Source: Lutraria lutraria
Taxonomy: Eukaryota; Mollusca; Bivalvia; Venerida; Mactridae
Direction: 5' to 3'
Length of the DNA: 64,000 bases
Assembly (NCBI GenBank): GCA_964023205.1
Contig: OZ026835.1
Coordinates: forward strand, 40,955,083-41,019,082
Below the pieces are notes generated by a model. It was not told the DNA's origin and searched no databases. It saw nothing but the letters and a program-made list of their open reading frames with translations. Below, piece by piece: positions 35,301 to 60,900 of the stretch. The translations under genes and the position numbers were made by a program. How positions within the stretch are numbered: the stretch's first letter is position 1; every line of letters starts with the position of its first letter.

Positions 35301-38044
35301 AAAAACGTTTTCAAATTCCCGAGGCTAATCTGAAAATGTTTTCAAGTTACCGGGAGGTAGCTTGAAATGGGGGGAGCTTGAAATCGTTACATCGGGGCCT
35401 CTCTGTGGCATATAACCGGTATACCCTGTGTATATCATGCTACAGCCAGGTACAACACCGGGCCTACCTTAGTTCTGTCCCGGTAGCTTTAAGGATTAAG
35501 CAGGTTCTTAATATTTTCCCGGTAAGCCATGGTTGTATTATATATTAAACATTTTAACAAATACGGGACTGTTTGCCCGATAGCGCCAGAACAACAAGGT
35601 CCATCCAGGACTGCCATGGATGACTACAGTGCCATCAGGGTTGTACTCCTGGTTTGACAGGGTTTCGCCAGGTCACTCATCCGGTACCAACCGAGAGTCA
35701 ACCCGGAACAGAGAGAATAGCGCTGTACACAGTGTGTCAAACGATGTTTTTGAAGGCGAATGAGCATTTTGTACTTGTAGGGTAACGCTATATAGTGAAG
35801 ATTGGATAAAATAAAAACGGCTATATAGATTTTCTTAAAATTTCCGAGGACAGTAGATGACACATCAAACTTTATTTTAGACAAAAATAAAAAAAATCCC
35901 TCGGGCAGATTTTTAATAAAAATAGTTTCAAAGTGAGAAGAAAACAACATTAAATTTTACATTTAAAATCGTTTTACTTGCACTTATAATTAAATCATGA
36001 ACATCAAATTTATACCTACGCGCAGGTAATTTTATTCTCCGCTATTACATTTTTATTTCATTAAATATCCACATGAAGTGATAGAGCGATAGGTATTTTC
36101 AGAGAGGCACTATAAATACCACAAAAATGACCGTTTTGATGTCAAAAACGACGTTATTTCAATCGTTTGGTTCCACCTTAAAATATCATGCATGACATCA
36201 TTTTGTAGATTCTGTAGCAGGTAAAACTCAACAAGAGGGCCAAGATGGCCCTATATCGCTCACATGACAATCACTGTTCACTCATTAAAACATTGTTTTG
36301 AACCGGTGACCTAGTTTTTGACACCAGGCGACCTATGTTCGAATTTGTCTTACATATCATTAAGACAAACAGTCTGACTAGGTTTGGTGAAGATAAGATC
36401 AAAATTTGACATCTACAGTGTTAATAAAGTTTTCCTAAGATTTGACCTTGTGACCTGGCTTTTGACCCTAGGTGACCCATATTTGAACTTGTCCTTAATA
36501 TCATTAAGACAAACAATCTGACAATTTGCCCTAGTGACCTAATTTTACTACAGAAATGACCCATTATCAAACTTGACCTACATATTATTAAAATAAACAT
36601 TCTGACAAAGTTTCATGAAGATAAAGTCAAAACAGTGATTTCTAAAGTGTTCACAAGGTTCTCCCTTATTTGGCCCTGGTGACCTAGTTTTTGACCCCAA
36701 ATGGCCCAATATCGAACTCGTCCGAGATTTTGTTGATATTAACGTTCTGACCCAGTTTTGCTAAAATTGAGCCAAAAATGTGGCCCCTAGTGTGGTCACA
36801 ACAAAAAGTTTGACGACGCACGACACACGATGCCGGACGCCGGACGGAGAGTGATCCTAATAGCTCACTTTGTGACATGTGAGCTATAAACTAAGGCTTA
36901 AATTAAAATTAAGTTTGTTTGCCCTTTACCGACCGACCCGAAAAAATCATGCCGACTCAAAAAAATTTATTGCAAAATCTGGGAGAACTTTTATTTTCAT
37001 ACTTGGGAAAATATACATGTGTACACTTAGTGCTTTTGATAAACATTTAAAGTAGGTATCATTTGAAGTAATGAAGGAAAACAATAATGTGTGTTAAGGC
37101 ACTGAGTACGTTATGGTTGATTAAAGCACACAATAAATGGTTGTATGGTAGCAGAATACATTAAATGAATATAGAATGCATCTAGATAAAAGTGTAATTT
37201 CATGCTAGGTAAATGTAGAAATAAAATAAAATATTTTTCCTACCTACCGACCCTCTTCTAAAATTCAGGGTCGGTAAAGGGCAAACAAACATATTTTTAA
37301 TTTAGGCCTAATTAACATACATATATAAATTATACATTTTCTGAAAGTTCGAACATTTGACTTTTGCTGGAAATAATATTTTATTACATTTTCTCTATGT
37401 TAATTTTTAGCTATACCAACTAGAATGTAATCAGCCTGAAAAAAATTGGTACCAGTAGATATTATTTAGAAATATTGCATAAGTAGGTAGTATAAACATG
37501 AGCGTAATAAAAATGTCAATCAAAATTGATGTTTGAAAAACTCAGCAGCTATAGTTTAAAGAATAAACATTCAGAAAATGCTACAAAATCTGCAATTTTT
37601 GGGAAAAGTAACAGTCATGCGTGATATTACATAGGTAATAACTGGAGTTGTTTATCTCTGTTATCTATGTCTCTGATTGTAATAAAAAAACTTACAATTT
37701 TATTATATTTACATATGAAATGACAGCGAACAATCACATTTATTCAAACTCACTCATTCTTATTTTTAATAACAGTTTCTTGCAGTAGAGTGTAGATTGG
37801 TTTTTAGAAATGATAGCAAATGGAAGGTTAGAAACTGGAAAACAAAATTAGCAAAGCTAGTTTAGAACATGAAGAGTTTGTTCAAACTTACCCAGTCTTC
37901 TTTGAGCTCTATGTTGGCTGGTTCACCTGTCTGCAAAGCAGTTACCAGTTTCTGGTTTTCATCAGCTTGTTGATCATAGAATGATTGTAGTGCAGCCAAT
38001 GTATCAGCAGGTAATGTTGGAACATCATCATCACTTTGAGACAT
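32321..38044 (-). CDS. EEF1AKMT1: EEF1A lysine methyltransferase 1 (N6AMT2-like)
   Basis: Minus-strand exons 38044-37892, 33567-33485, 33258-32981 and 32457-32321 (TGA 32323-32321); 651 nt, 216 residues against 214 in human. Start MSQSDDDVPTLPADTLAALQ matches the family N-terminus (ALAALQ.FY). Exon 2 has QLSQFWYTEETA. Exon 3 has the SAM-binding domain with FGEDFLYYDY and the DPPF catalytic motif (residues 143-146, VIADPPFLSEEC). Exon 4 has CTGAIMEE across the junction and NEFRCYTNY near the end. Known role: methylates eEF1A (Lys79 in human), despite the old name N(6)-adenine methyltransferase 2. Divergent from TRAPPC3. Intron 1 (33568-37891) carries a 2.6 kb inverted-repeat element, a HINE and a MITE. 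Confidence 0.96.
33612..36177. mobile_element. 2.6 kb element with about 450 bp terminal inverted repeats
   Basis: Left arm about 33612-34062 and right arm about 35728-36177 are inverted copies, from GGAACCAAACGATTGAAAT outside to GTTTCAAACACACGTC-like inside. TTA stands on both sides (33608-33610 and 36178-36180). A TTA target would suit PIF/Harbinger, but this is weak. The interior contains a smaller nested palindromic element. No transposase was found. Confidence 0.75.
34661..35398. repeat. Nested palindromic repeat cluster rich in GAAAACGTTTTC
   Basis: The ends TGTAACGTTTTCAAGCTCCC and GGGAGCTTGAAATCGTTACA are inverted copies. Between them, short units of the type TAACCTGAAAACGTTTTCAA recur about eight times in both orientations, joined by CCCCGGGTAA-type linkers. 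The dodecamer GAAAACGTTTTC is itself a perfect palindrome. Confidence 0.75.
36230..36887 (-). mobile_element. HINE-like element, family E
   Basis: On the minus strand it starts TATAGCTCACATGTCAC with a hairpin to AAGTGAGCTA, then GTCCGGCGTCCGGCATCGTG. Degenerate units of about 150 bp follow, containing AGGTCACAAGGTCAAA. The 3' end has CATGTGAGC (complement of GCTCACATG), the hairpin AGGGCCATCTTGGCCCT and CTTGTT. It lies in EEF1AKMT1 intron 1. Confidence 0.7.
36892..37308. mobile_element. MITE (about 420 bp) with TTTGCCCTTTACCGACC ends
   Basis: Left end AGGCTTAAATTAAAATTAAG then TTTGTTTGCCCTTTACCGAC; the right end is its inverted copy with few changes. No coding capacity. It abuts the 5' end of the family-E HINE. 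Confidence 0.78.
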
Positions 38045-38050
38045 TATACA

Positions 38051-38234
38051 ATATAGTCAAACCTGTGTTAGCCACTACCTCCAAGTAAAGACCACCCTGT
38101 GAATAAAGGCCATTCTTTTAAAAACTCATTAACTATATAGAACAAAATGACCTCCGAATTCAGATTACCTGTTAATAAAGGCCACAACACACATCACGTC
38201 TGAGGGTGGCCTTTGTTCACAGGTTAAACTGTAT
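38051..38234. mobile_element. MITE adjoining the EEF1AKMT1 start codon
   Basis: Left end TATAGTCAAACCTGTGTTAG and right end TTCACAGGTTAAACTGTA are imperfect inverted copies; inner AATAAAGGCCA motifs repeat as GGTGGCCTTTGTT. It begins 6 bp upstream of the EEF1AKMT1 ATG, so the 5' UTR must include or splice around it. Confidence 0.72.
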
Positions 38235-38320
38235 CCATTTACCTTGTTTTTAAATGAAAAAAATGGGCACGAAAGGATATCATGAAGAACAGTTGCTAAT
38301 TTCAAAGTTATCTAATTTTA

Positions 38321-38359
38321 CCAAGGACTTATATACATACATGTATATAAGTCCTTGAT
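38321..38359. repeat. Near-perfect hairpin, CAAGGACTTATATACA
   Basis: CAAGGACTTATATACATACA runs into TGTATATAAGTCCTTG, forming a stem of 16 bp with almost no loop. Related hairpins with similar stems stand at 12244-12276 and 43529-43567. Confidence 0.85.
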
Positions 38360-39141
38360 TTTACTAATTTCAAAGGTATCAAAGGGAATTTGACATTTCT
38401 AAAATTTTGATGTCTAAATCCCCACCCTAGAGACAACCGTATTCGTCCAAAACCAGTCTTAATATTAAGTTTATCAAATTCCCGCCTGTCAGAAATGGTC
38501 TTCTGGCGAAAGTCCTGTGTTTGGCCGTCCCCCCCCCCCGGCGGGCAAAATATTGACAGGTGCATAAATGGAACTTTAAATAATTTATCAAAACATATTT
38601 CCAAAATATCCATTTAATATAATTACTAATTTCACAAACAGCATTAATATTTGGAAACCAAATAAAAGACCATACAGAAAAGTCACTAAATTGTAAAGAT
38701 GAAAAATGATAAATGAGCATTAAAAAGGCTCTTCACATAAAAGTCAGAGACATCAGTCTCAGAGTCAGACACAGACAATTAAAGGTCGCGTAAACAGATG
38801 ATAATTTACATTTCCTCTTATTTCAACGTGTCTTCTGAAAATTCACTTGCAACAATTTGACGCATAATAAGTAACTTGAAACGAAGTAGGACCTTGATCT
38901 CATGAATATTCAACCGCGCGTAAGTGGACGCATTGACAACAAACTTTACCTTATGAATGATTTAGTACCGCAGATGAGAACTAATATCCGTAAGCTAAGA
39001 CTACCGGATGTATAAAGTTGTCCAGCGTTTAAGCGTCTAGTGACATTTCATCCTCCAGATAATTTTAATCATAAAATTGCATGAAAAGTGGCATTTGCCG
39101 GCTGTGAAATAACCTAAAATTGTATAAACTGAGCAGTATCA

Positions 39142-52329
<13,188 letters not shown>

Positions 52330-53430
52330 ATACATTATGTCGTTTATTAGTGTGTGTATATAAGAAAAGAAGCACATGTTCATTCTATGAGTTAATGAAA
52401 GGGAATGTACTATGAAGTAAGTCTGTTAGTGTAACTGCTAGACAGAAAGGTATCTGGTCATTTTACTTGTCATGAGCTGTTTGCTTTTAACAACACAGGT
52501 AATTTAATCTTTTTATTTTTAGTGTTTTTTGTAGTGACATAATTAAATATACATGTAATATGACATTTTTGTACTTCTAAGTTCATTCTTTCAATTTTTA
52601 CAATATATCTATATTATTGTCAAATTTCTGAAGTATTACAATTCTTAAATGTGCCCCTTTACTAATCAATTTGCTTTAATACTATTCTTCTATAGTGAGA
52701 AAAAAAATGAGTGAGAGAAATACATTTTGTGTGGTCTTAGTTTACTCTTTTGTTGATTTGATTTGTATTATTAGACTATTTGTATATATTATTGAAATAC
52801 TTGTGTTAATAGAGATATGTCAGATTCATTCCCCCTGACCGTCTAATTATTGATAGAATAGATTTTTATGCGAATAAATTCATATTTGGGCTATTATTAA
52901 AGATTTGGGGACCAATTTGTGTGTCAATGCTTGTAACATAAGTCTTTGACTGAAAAGTCATATAGATATATATAGATACAAGATAAAGAAGACAATATCT
53001 GCCTATGTCTCTTTTATACTGCATCTTTGTGAATTTTGATTCTAGTTAGGTTTGTTATTACAATTAATCAGACAATAAACAAAGCCATTGCAGGCCTGAA
53101 TTTCTTGTTACTTTTGTATCGGAACTGTGTAGCAAAATTTGTGAACTTATTCCATCTATCTATCTATCTTAACAAGTATATTTTATTGTTTCAAGAAATG
53201 AGTGTAACTGTCACTTCTGTAAATGCTACAACAATGCTGTCAATGTGAAACTTGTCTGCTTATTTTTAAAGCCACTGTTATATTGATAAATACATATAGA
53301 TGAATCATTGTACAATTTGAAGTACCCTATCAGTTGTCTTACTTAATTTATATAAGTGACAATTACTTAACCATTGTTTGGAATATAGATTTTGTGCAAT
53401 ATTATTTAAATAAATGGACAATATAGACCA
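52330..53430 (+). other. TRAPPC3 3' untranslated region
   Basis: Open sequence after the TAA without other gene features. AATAAA at 53409-53414 is the best poly(A) candidate for a 1.1 kb 3' UTR; an earlier GAATAAATTC near 52873 is possible. A short (ATCT)n occurs near 53154-53168. Confidence 0.45.
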
Positions 53431-53579
53431 TTGTGTTCGTTTTAATTAAATTTGCACTGGTGTAGCTTCCTGTAAAAAACACTGTAAAAAAAATAATGCG
53501 AAAAACGCAAGAAAATGAATGGTTAATAGGGGCTTGAAGAATGGACAGTCAGAGTACCCAGAGCTTAAACAATGTACAT

Positions 53580-53760
53580 GCAGAACTGCAAGAACTTCAT
53601 ATTAACTGAATATTTTAGGCTATAGCACACCAGAAAACGCTGCAGAATGCATCACCGGCAATGTACGGTGAAAAGATGCCCCCTTAGAAAGATGCATACA
53701 CATTATTATAGGACAAGCTACGCCTCTGACAGTCACAGACATAATTTATAAAGACAAACC
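53580..53760 (+). repeat. Interspersed repeat, GGCTATAGCACACC family, copy 1
   Basis: Shares with 54805-54985 the ordered blocks GGCTATAGCACACC, GCTGCAGAAT, CCGGCAAT, TACGGTGAAAAGATGCC and ACACATTATTATAGG. No TIR or tRNA-like head was recognised. A (CCG)n run follows near 53789. Confidence 0.7.
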
Positions 53761-53959
53761 AGAGCTGTCAAAGCATAGACTAATGTCCCCGCCGCCGCCG
53801 CCGCTTTGACGCTAAGAATGCATTAGTACACTATACGGCTAAGAACAAGGGGACATCACTCTGCAATGAGTGAATCGCTTGGCATGAATCAATTGTGTCT
53901 TGCACATCTACACTTGATGAAAAATTAAAAATGTGGAAGTATGAGTTCGCTCCACAAAC

Positions 53960-54052
53960 TTTTATGTGGACGGACCGACTGACCAACCCAATGACTGACC
54001 GACAGAGTGACTCCAATATACCCCCTCTCAAACTTCATTTGCTGGGGTATAA
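53960..54052 (-). repeat. HINE-like family G/F 5' end fragment
   Basis: On the minus strand it starts TTATACCCCAGCAAATG with a partner GGGGGTATATTGGAGTC, then CGGTCAGTCATTGG and GGTCGGTCCGTCC. This is the same opening layout as 27118 and 10964. The rest is not recognisable. Confidence 0.55.
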
Positions 54053-54804
54053 CAATAGGTAGTCGTGCTTATACATAGGAAGAAATATGTAAATTTAATA
54101 CCTTGTAGACATTTATGTGTTCAGAATATTCAAGTACACTAGACGCAGTTTCTCACTAAAATGACTAATTCTACTTAAACAAATTGAATAACACCAACAA
54201 TTGGAGATCAATTACCCAATATAGTGTGTAAGGTTCGTGGACAAACATTCTTTGTTCTTGTTAATATCTAAGGGAAACAACTCGAACTGACTTTTGAATC
54301 CAAAATAAATTTTCCACGGTCCTCAGACACATCTTTACATAATATTGTTTTTGTGATTATAATCAGCTAAATAAATGTTTGAATTTTAGATAGGAATATT
54401 AGTGAGGATGTTAAATTAATGATTTGAGGCAGAAAAACTGGAAAATAAAGTCAGAATCACACTTTGTGGTTTTTAATAAGGGAGATAATTTGAACGTAGT
54501 GGTATGGTAATTTGGCGCAGAATTCTCCGTAATCTGAAAATAATTTCTTCAATATTTCTTAGATTTTTTGTCTTAGGATGATATTAAATGCATATTTATA
54601 TAGAGTTATCTTTAAATAGGCTATACAAACAGAAAAATATCAATTTCAGAAATGGAATTTGAACAATATTATAAGCATTTGAGTGAAAGTTATAATAAGG
54701 AAATAGGAACAATAATGACCTTTAAATGCAGATCTTACTAAATATTTGCAACTTTCGTGGAAAATCGTTAACGAAAACTTAAAATGAATAAACCTATCAG
54801 GGAA

Positions 54805-54985
54805 AAATTGCGAGATCTTCATATTAGAATATGTTAGGCTATAGCACACCGGACTAAGTTATGCTGCAGAATACGTCTCCGGCAATCTACGGTGAAAAGA
54901 TGCCACGGACGCCCATATAGATAGGTGCCTACACATTATTATAGGGCAAGCTACGCCCCTGATTTGGTACAATTTATGCACATGT
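54805..54985 (+). repeat. Interspersed repeat, GGCTATAGCACACC family, copy 2
   Basis: Direct-orientation partner of 53580-53760, 1.2 kb downstream, diverged mainly by small indels. Confidence 0.7.
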
Positions 54986-55489
54986 TCATACCTGGATTGA
55001 TAAACGATGCATTTCATTTGATCAACTAAGCGCAGTATGTCCTGACATACCATGTCTGTGGTTTGCGATAAGTACTTGTTGATGAAAAGTTAACAGTGAA
55101 ATCCACTTATGCAGAGGTACGTGCATTTGAGACGGAATGTCCTTTGCATTCATTTAAAAGAAATACAATTAGTTTTATATGTACTCAACATGTTGTTACA
55201 TATCCTATTGGAGACCACACACAATGCCTACAATTGATAACCTCTGTTGTTTTTTAAGCAAAAACACCTTATACTAGTTAGACATGGGGTGAATTACTTG
55301 AGAATGTAATGCATTACATTACAATTTTATTACAATTACATTGCTGAAACAGTGCATTAAATTACAATTACATGAATTTCTAGTTGCCAACCTGATTAGA
55401 CAGTATGTGAATACCCTTACTGTTGACATTGTTTGGATACAAGTTACTGCAAAATTATTTGTCATTCACTTTTGAATTAGAAAGAGATA

Positions 55490-55664
55490 CAGTGCACCAT
55501 CTACATAGCAGCACCCTTTAGGAGAAGCAAAAATATGTCGTTGAGAGGTTGTTGCTATAGAGAAGTTAAATTAATAGTTAAATTGTATAGTTGGGAGAAA
55601 GCTCACTTTCGTTGAAAGGAGCATGTTTGTTAAGAGAGGGTCGCTCTGGAGAAGTTGCACTGTA
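55490..55664. mobile_element. MITE, ACAGTGCA / CTCTGGAGAAGTTG ends, copy 1
   Basis: Aligns with 58141-58335: ACAGTGCA, AGCA.CACCCTTT, GTTGAGAGGTTGTTGCT, TAGTTAAATT.TATAG and CGCTCTGGAGA. The ends are weakly inverted. Confidence 0.7.
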
Positions 55665-57971
55665 CTTGTTTTAAGATTGAATGAAGGAATAACTTTGTAT
55701 TAGTGTGTTATCCAAGAGCACATGTTAGTTAAATTGAAGCAAGTATCTGACATATTGTTCATAACTGGTTTCAACACACTATAAACGAACATATTAGCTA
55801 ATACCTTACCAAGAATGCAAGTTTGCTAGTATGCAATGGATTTCTTGAAGTCCCCAATGGTCATTGCAGAACAAAAACCTCGAAACTCACGATTTTATAT
55901 CAACAGCTTTTTCGACCCCATTGGAAACATAATACAGATACGTACAGTCTCACAAAACGTCGTATCTTTGCACCAGTTAGAAAAGGTCTGACTTAACAAC
56001 TGAAAAGTCCAGCGTGTTACCACAAGGGCACCAATCCACCAGTGACAGAGGTTATCATATTTAGTTTTATAAACTATATTGTATATGGCTTCATTCTACA
56101 GTATGTGATTGATATTCAGATAATGTAATAAACTCATATATACGATATACAGTACATATCTTATTTCATTGATTTATCTCAAATAACTTCAGCATTTTAA
56201 ATTCTAAAATCATAAAATATTTTGAGCTTGGAAGCCACTCTAACACTAGTAACAATAAGACTAATTAGAGCTATTTCTCGCCGTCGGGAAAAACTAGTCC
56301 AAAAGTAAGAGCTTTCAAAATCACTTTCTGAGATATTTTTTAAATATCATTTTTGTCATTTACACATATTTTATTGATGCTCAATCCGAAAATAACATTA
56401 GTTTTTATGTACATTATCATAGTGTATTTGTGTAGGCCTTCCGTAGGTCTTCAATAACCCTTATAGGTCTTCATTTAGGCAGACCGTTAGTTAGGTAAAT
56501 TGACAGTCATATTCAGCTGAAGCAAGCTACCATTGTTGAACTACATAAAACCTATGAACATCTAATTTGATACTGACTGGCATGTATCTCTATAATACAA
56601 ACGACTTAATTAATATGAGCGGTGCATATATTTACGAAAATCCTATGCGAGAACAAGCATCCTACTCCATTACCTCATGCATGAGTTTATTTAAGTTACT
56701 AGTACTTCTCGTGTCGATCAGTCTTACCGTCAACTTAACAAGACTGTGAGCACAGATGGTCAACGAATTAGACATTCGTGAGTTCGAACCATAGACTCGA
56801 CAGAAATTCTACTTGAAGATTTTAAGTATTCATCTGCGGAAAACATGATTAGCAATGGCACAAAAATCCCAGAGCGCTGGTTGGGTTAACCAGCCGATAT
56901 GTAATTGAAATACTCATTCAAGCACCCGACACACCCGATTTTTGTTAATCTGTGTTTCGAGGTGATTTATGTCCCCTTTATTTAGCAACAGACATGACAA
57001 GATACTTCAATACACACTGGGAAATTCTTCGACTGCAGGTTTTCGTCAATAGCTTCAACCGTCCTTATTCAGCCTGATTCTAATATAATACGTAAACATT
57101 CTCTTAGCGGGCATACACTTGAACTATATATAAAGTAGCTGCATAATCATTTCTTAACAGTATTACACGGTTGTTATCTCTGTCAAAACAATTGTTACAA
57201 CTTAATGTTGCTCAACATAATATACACAGTCAGAAAATTGCGATCTCACTAGGTAGCGGAGATACGACAACTTTGTATGAATCTTAACGTATATTTGTTC
57301 AGTCCGGGGGACGGTCAGACAGTTACAGAAAATATTATTTAGGACATTCGATACGTAGTTTAAAATACGTATTCCGGTTCGTAAGACACGTCGCTTGTGA
57401 TATGATTCCGGGACGATAAAGTAAAAATATATTATTAAGGGTCTTATTAAGTCACAGAAGCAAACATGTCCCAAAATAATAAAAAAGTATGAATGTACAT
57501 AATTATATATTGTGGAATTCGAACTACGATTTTTGTGCTTAATTGTTAAAGAACCGATTCCTGCTTCTATAAAGTTTTTGAATCGACCGTTACGTTGTCA
57601 GTAACGTTTGCGCAGAGATAAGTATCAGGCCGACTTAAGATAGAAAAAGTTATCAATTGTTCGCCGTAAAATTATGCAAATCCGTCTGAATTGTATGTGG
57701 AACTGTAATTACATATTCATGGTAGTCAATACCAAACTACAATAAAATTGGCTACTTTGTGACCTGCCCCTGCATGCGTTTTTGACAAATTGATAAGCTG
57801 GAACACCCGACACCAGGTTGTAACCCCGATTCATTAAATGTTTGAAACACTATTTGGTTACTTACCCAGTGAGCTGGACTGGTTATTAATCAAGTTTCAA
57901 TACACACACAAAAAACACTCTTTTTAGGAATTTTGTCAATCTGCTAGCGCGTGTTTAAAGGGACGACAACA

Positions 57972-60900
57972 ATGAAGGTTGATGACGTTTTGAAGAAGAT
58001 CGGAGAGTTTGGTCCCTACCAAAAGCGGATTTATTTTCTGCTTTGCTTACCAGCGATAAATTCCGGAATTTTTATGACAATTTCTGTGTTTGTGTTAGGG
58101 GTTCCAGACCATAGGTGAGTGCTTATAAGAAACATTCTATTTTCATGTACAGTGCAACCTCTCCAAAGCAACACCCTTTGGACTGAGTAGCAAAATGATC
58201 ACAGTTGTTGTTGAGAGGTTGTTGCTCTAGGGAGGTTAAGATGGTAGTTAAATTATGTAGTGGGAAAATATCATGCTGATGTTGAAGGGTGGTTGTTGCT
58301 CGTGGGAGGGCCGCTCTGGAGAGGTTGTTCTGTATTTGTTTACACAACCTGCTAGTGAGTGACAGGTGCTAATATCGCTCCAATCAGCATAACATTTATA
58401 CAACGTAACTCAAATATTTAGCTTCTTAAAATTGGAGGTTTATCAGTGTATGCATGTTTGAATACTTATGAAATTAAGTTATTTCTTTGTTCGGATTTAA
58501 CGCCCCTTTCAACACTATTTCAGTTATATCGTGGCGGGCATTTATCCTGACCAGCTTCCCCGGATTTCATTTAGGCCTTAACCAATACTAACCACATTCT
58601 ATCCGCAAGCTACTACCAATTAAGCTACCCTTCATAATTCAGAGATAGAGGACAATTTAACATAGGACGTAATATCTTCAGTCAAATTTGTCATGGACAG
58701 TGTGAGCCTCGCCCGGGGTTCGAACTCACAACCGATATGTAGGCCAACGCTCTAACCACTGGGCTAACCGACGGGCTACTCAATTCAGATTAACTCAATT
58801 TCATTGTAAGCATCAACGTGTTCTAATTTATACTCAATAAATCTGTGTAAGTTACGTCACATGCTATACATGTGTATATGTATATGTCAACAGTAACCTC
58901 AGTCTCATATTTAAGTATAGACAATTTTAGCGTAAAAATATTAATTAGACAATTGCATGTCTTGTCCCTTATCGGCCAATTTCACCGCATGTTTTACAAT
59001 GATTAACATATTCATGAGTTCCAATAGAATAGTAGTGTCGGTGAATAAATTTACAATGATCTACTAGGCTGTACTAGCATAATGATGTTTAACATACCCA
59101 GGCAACTGGTAAAACGAGATTTCTATTGCTGCAAAGGTTGAACATTGAATTATCGCAGTCCAACAGTAATCAGTAAACTGTACTTTAAATGTATAACGCT
59201 TTTCCGATTGCATACTTTTTGTAATAAAAATTAGAAATTATGGATTGCCAGTTCAGGACATTCATGCACGATAGCCAACCAGAAGATTTATTATTTAGTT
59301 TGCAATGACTCTGTTGGAATTTACTTGTACACGATGTATTACATATAAAATACACGGAAGGTAATGGGGATTTGGAACTGCACATGCGAATGTATGAGAG
59401 TCAAAATGCCAGGATCATACAATGTCATTCTTATTACATGTTTACAAAAGTTGGAACGATTCACTAGTTAAACCAAGCCCGCCTGGTTAATGGTTAGTTT
59501 GTTTGTTTGAGTTTAACGCCCCTTTTCAACAGAGTCGTATGAGGCGAACAGTTCACCTAACCACCATTCCTGGGAAGAACCAGTACTAGAATCCCATACT
59601 CCGTAAGCAACTGCCAACTTTCTCACATGAGACATGGTAGGTAGCTGGGTCTCGAACCCACGATCCTCTATCATCGAGAGGTAACAGCGACCTTAACCAC
59701 AGAGGCGGGTCTAGATCAGCGGTTAGAGCGTTGGTCTACTGATCGAGAGTTTGTTAGTTCGAACCCCGGGTGAGGCTCACACTGTCCGTGACAAATTTTA
59801 CTGAAGAGGTAATACATCCTATGTTAAATTGTCCCCCACCTCTAAATTATGTGGGGTAGCTTGGCAGCAGCTTGTTAGTACTGGTTAATGCCTAAATGGA
59901 ATCCAAGGAAGCTACGATATACGCGAAATTTTGACCTCGCGAAAGAAAAGCGTTCTACAGTAATTGAAATAATGTTGAAATGGCGTTAATTCCGATTAAA
60001 ATAAATGAACTGGTTTAACGCTCAGTACGAAGATTGTGTCCGATATCGTGATAAACGCATTTCTACGTTACATTACTATTCTATTTAGATGCGCACTACC
60101 AGGTTACGAAAATGATACATATGAGATTCAAGGTGATAATCATCTAGCATTAATTAACAAAACCATACCACCAGGCAAAGATGAGGAGGAGATGTACGAC
60201 CAATGTAATTATTATGATATCACCAATGTTAATGCCACGAGGAAGAAATGCGACAAATGGGTTTACGATGACACGAATTTCAAGTCAACATTTACTTCTG
60301 AGGTAATGCAGTTTTTGTATATTAGACTAAAATGGTTTACACAGATATTCCACCAGAAATGAACGCTCGGTAGGTCGGAAGAATGGTTTTCAAATTCATT
60401 TTCTTAATTCGATGAGACACAAAGTAGAAAATAAATATAACAATGGAGATTTCAGTAAAATATGACCAAGACGTAAAATAGATTGGACAAAAAAGTAGGG
60501 TCGTTTGGATAAGTTGAAATCAGGAAGTTCTTACCCCCTTTTTATTAGCAAATAAAGTCTAAGATATTTTTCTCATCATTTTTTTACATAAAAATTGACC
60601 TATGAATAAATCAAAACAAGTACTGATGTGTTTCACTACTCTGAAAGAATTAAACGGACCAGGACCACAACAGGAGCACAGGTTTACAGATCAATGACAT
60701 GGTTTTCGTGAAAGCAGATTAATAGTATTTTAATATTTTTTCTTATTTTTCAGAAAAATCTCATTTGTGAGGAGGACTTGTTGCCATCTGTGGCAAAGAT
60801 GTTGTTTTTTGCCGGAGTCTTGGTCGGGGCATTTGTGTTTGGTATTTTGTCGGATGTGTAAGTACATGTACTTTAACAACCACACAGGACAATGAATAAA

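Larger units (their letters stand above)
38045..39141. promoter_or_regulatory. Shared upstream region of EEF1AKMT1 and TRAPPC3
   Basis: 1.1 kb between the two divergent start codons. The left 184 bp next to EEF1AKMT1 is a MITE. The right end near TRAPPC3 carries ACCGGATGT (39003-39011), an ETS-like site about 130 bp before the ATG, and somewhat more CpG than its surroundings. A hairpin repeat (38321-38359) and a C run (38527-38539) lie between. A bidirectional promoter is inference. Confidence 0.45.
53431..57971. other. TRAPPC3-SLC22 intergenic region
   Basis: 4.5 kb without a supportable gene. It holds the two GGCTATAGCACACC repeats, a HINE 5' fragment, a short ATTACAATT-rich stretch near 55310-55370 and one MITE (55490-55664). 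Open frames here are short and lack family motifs or splice-compatible neighbours. The last 500 bp before the SLC22 ATG show no clear TATA box. Confidence 0.6.

Noticed and set aside
38427..38720. Minus-strand frame with Pro/Gly-rich segment
   Set aside because: It depends on the poly-C tract, has no homology I recognise and lies in a repeat-bearing promoter region.
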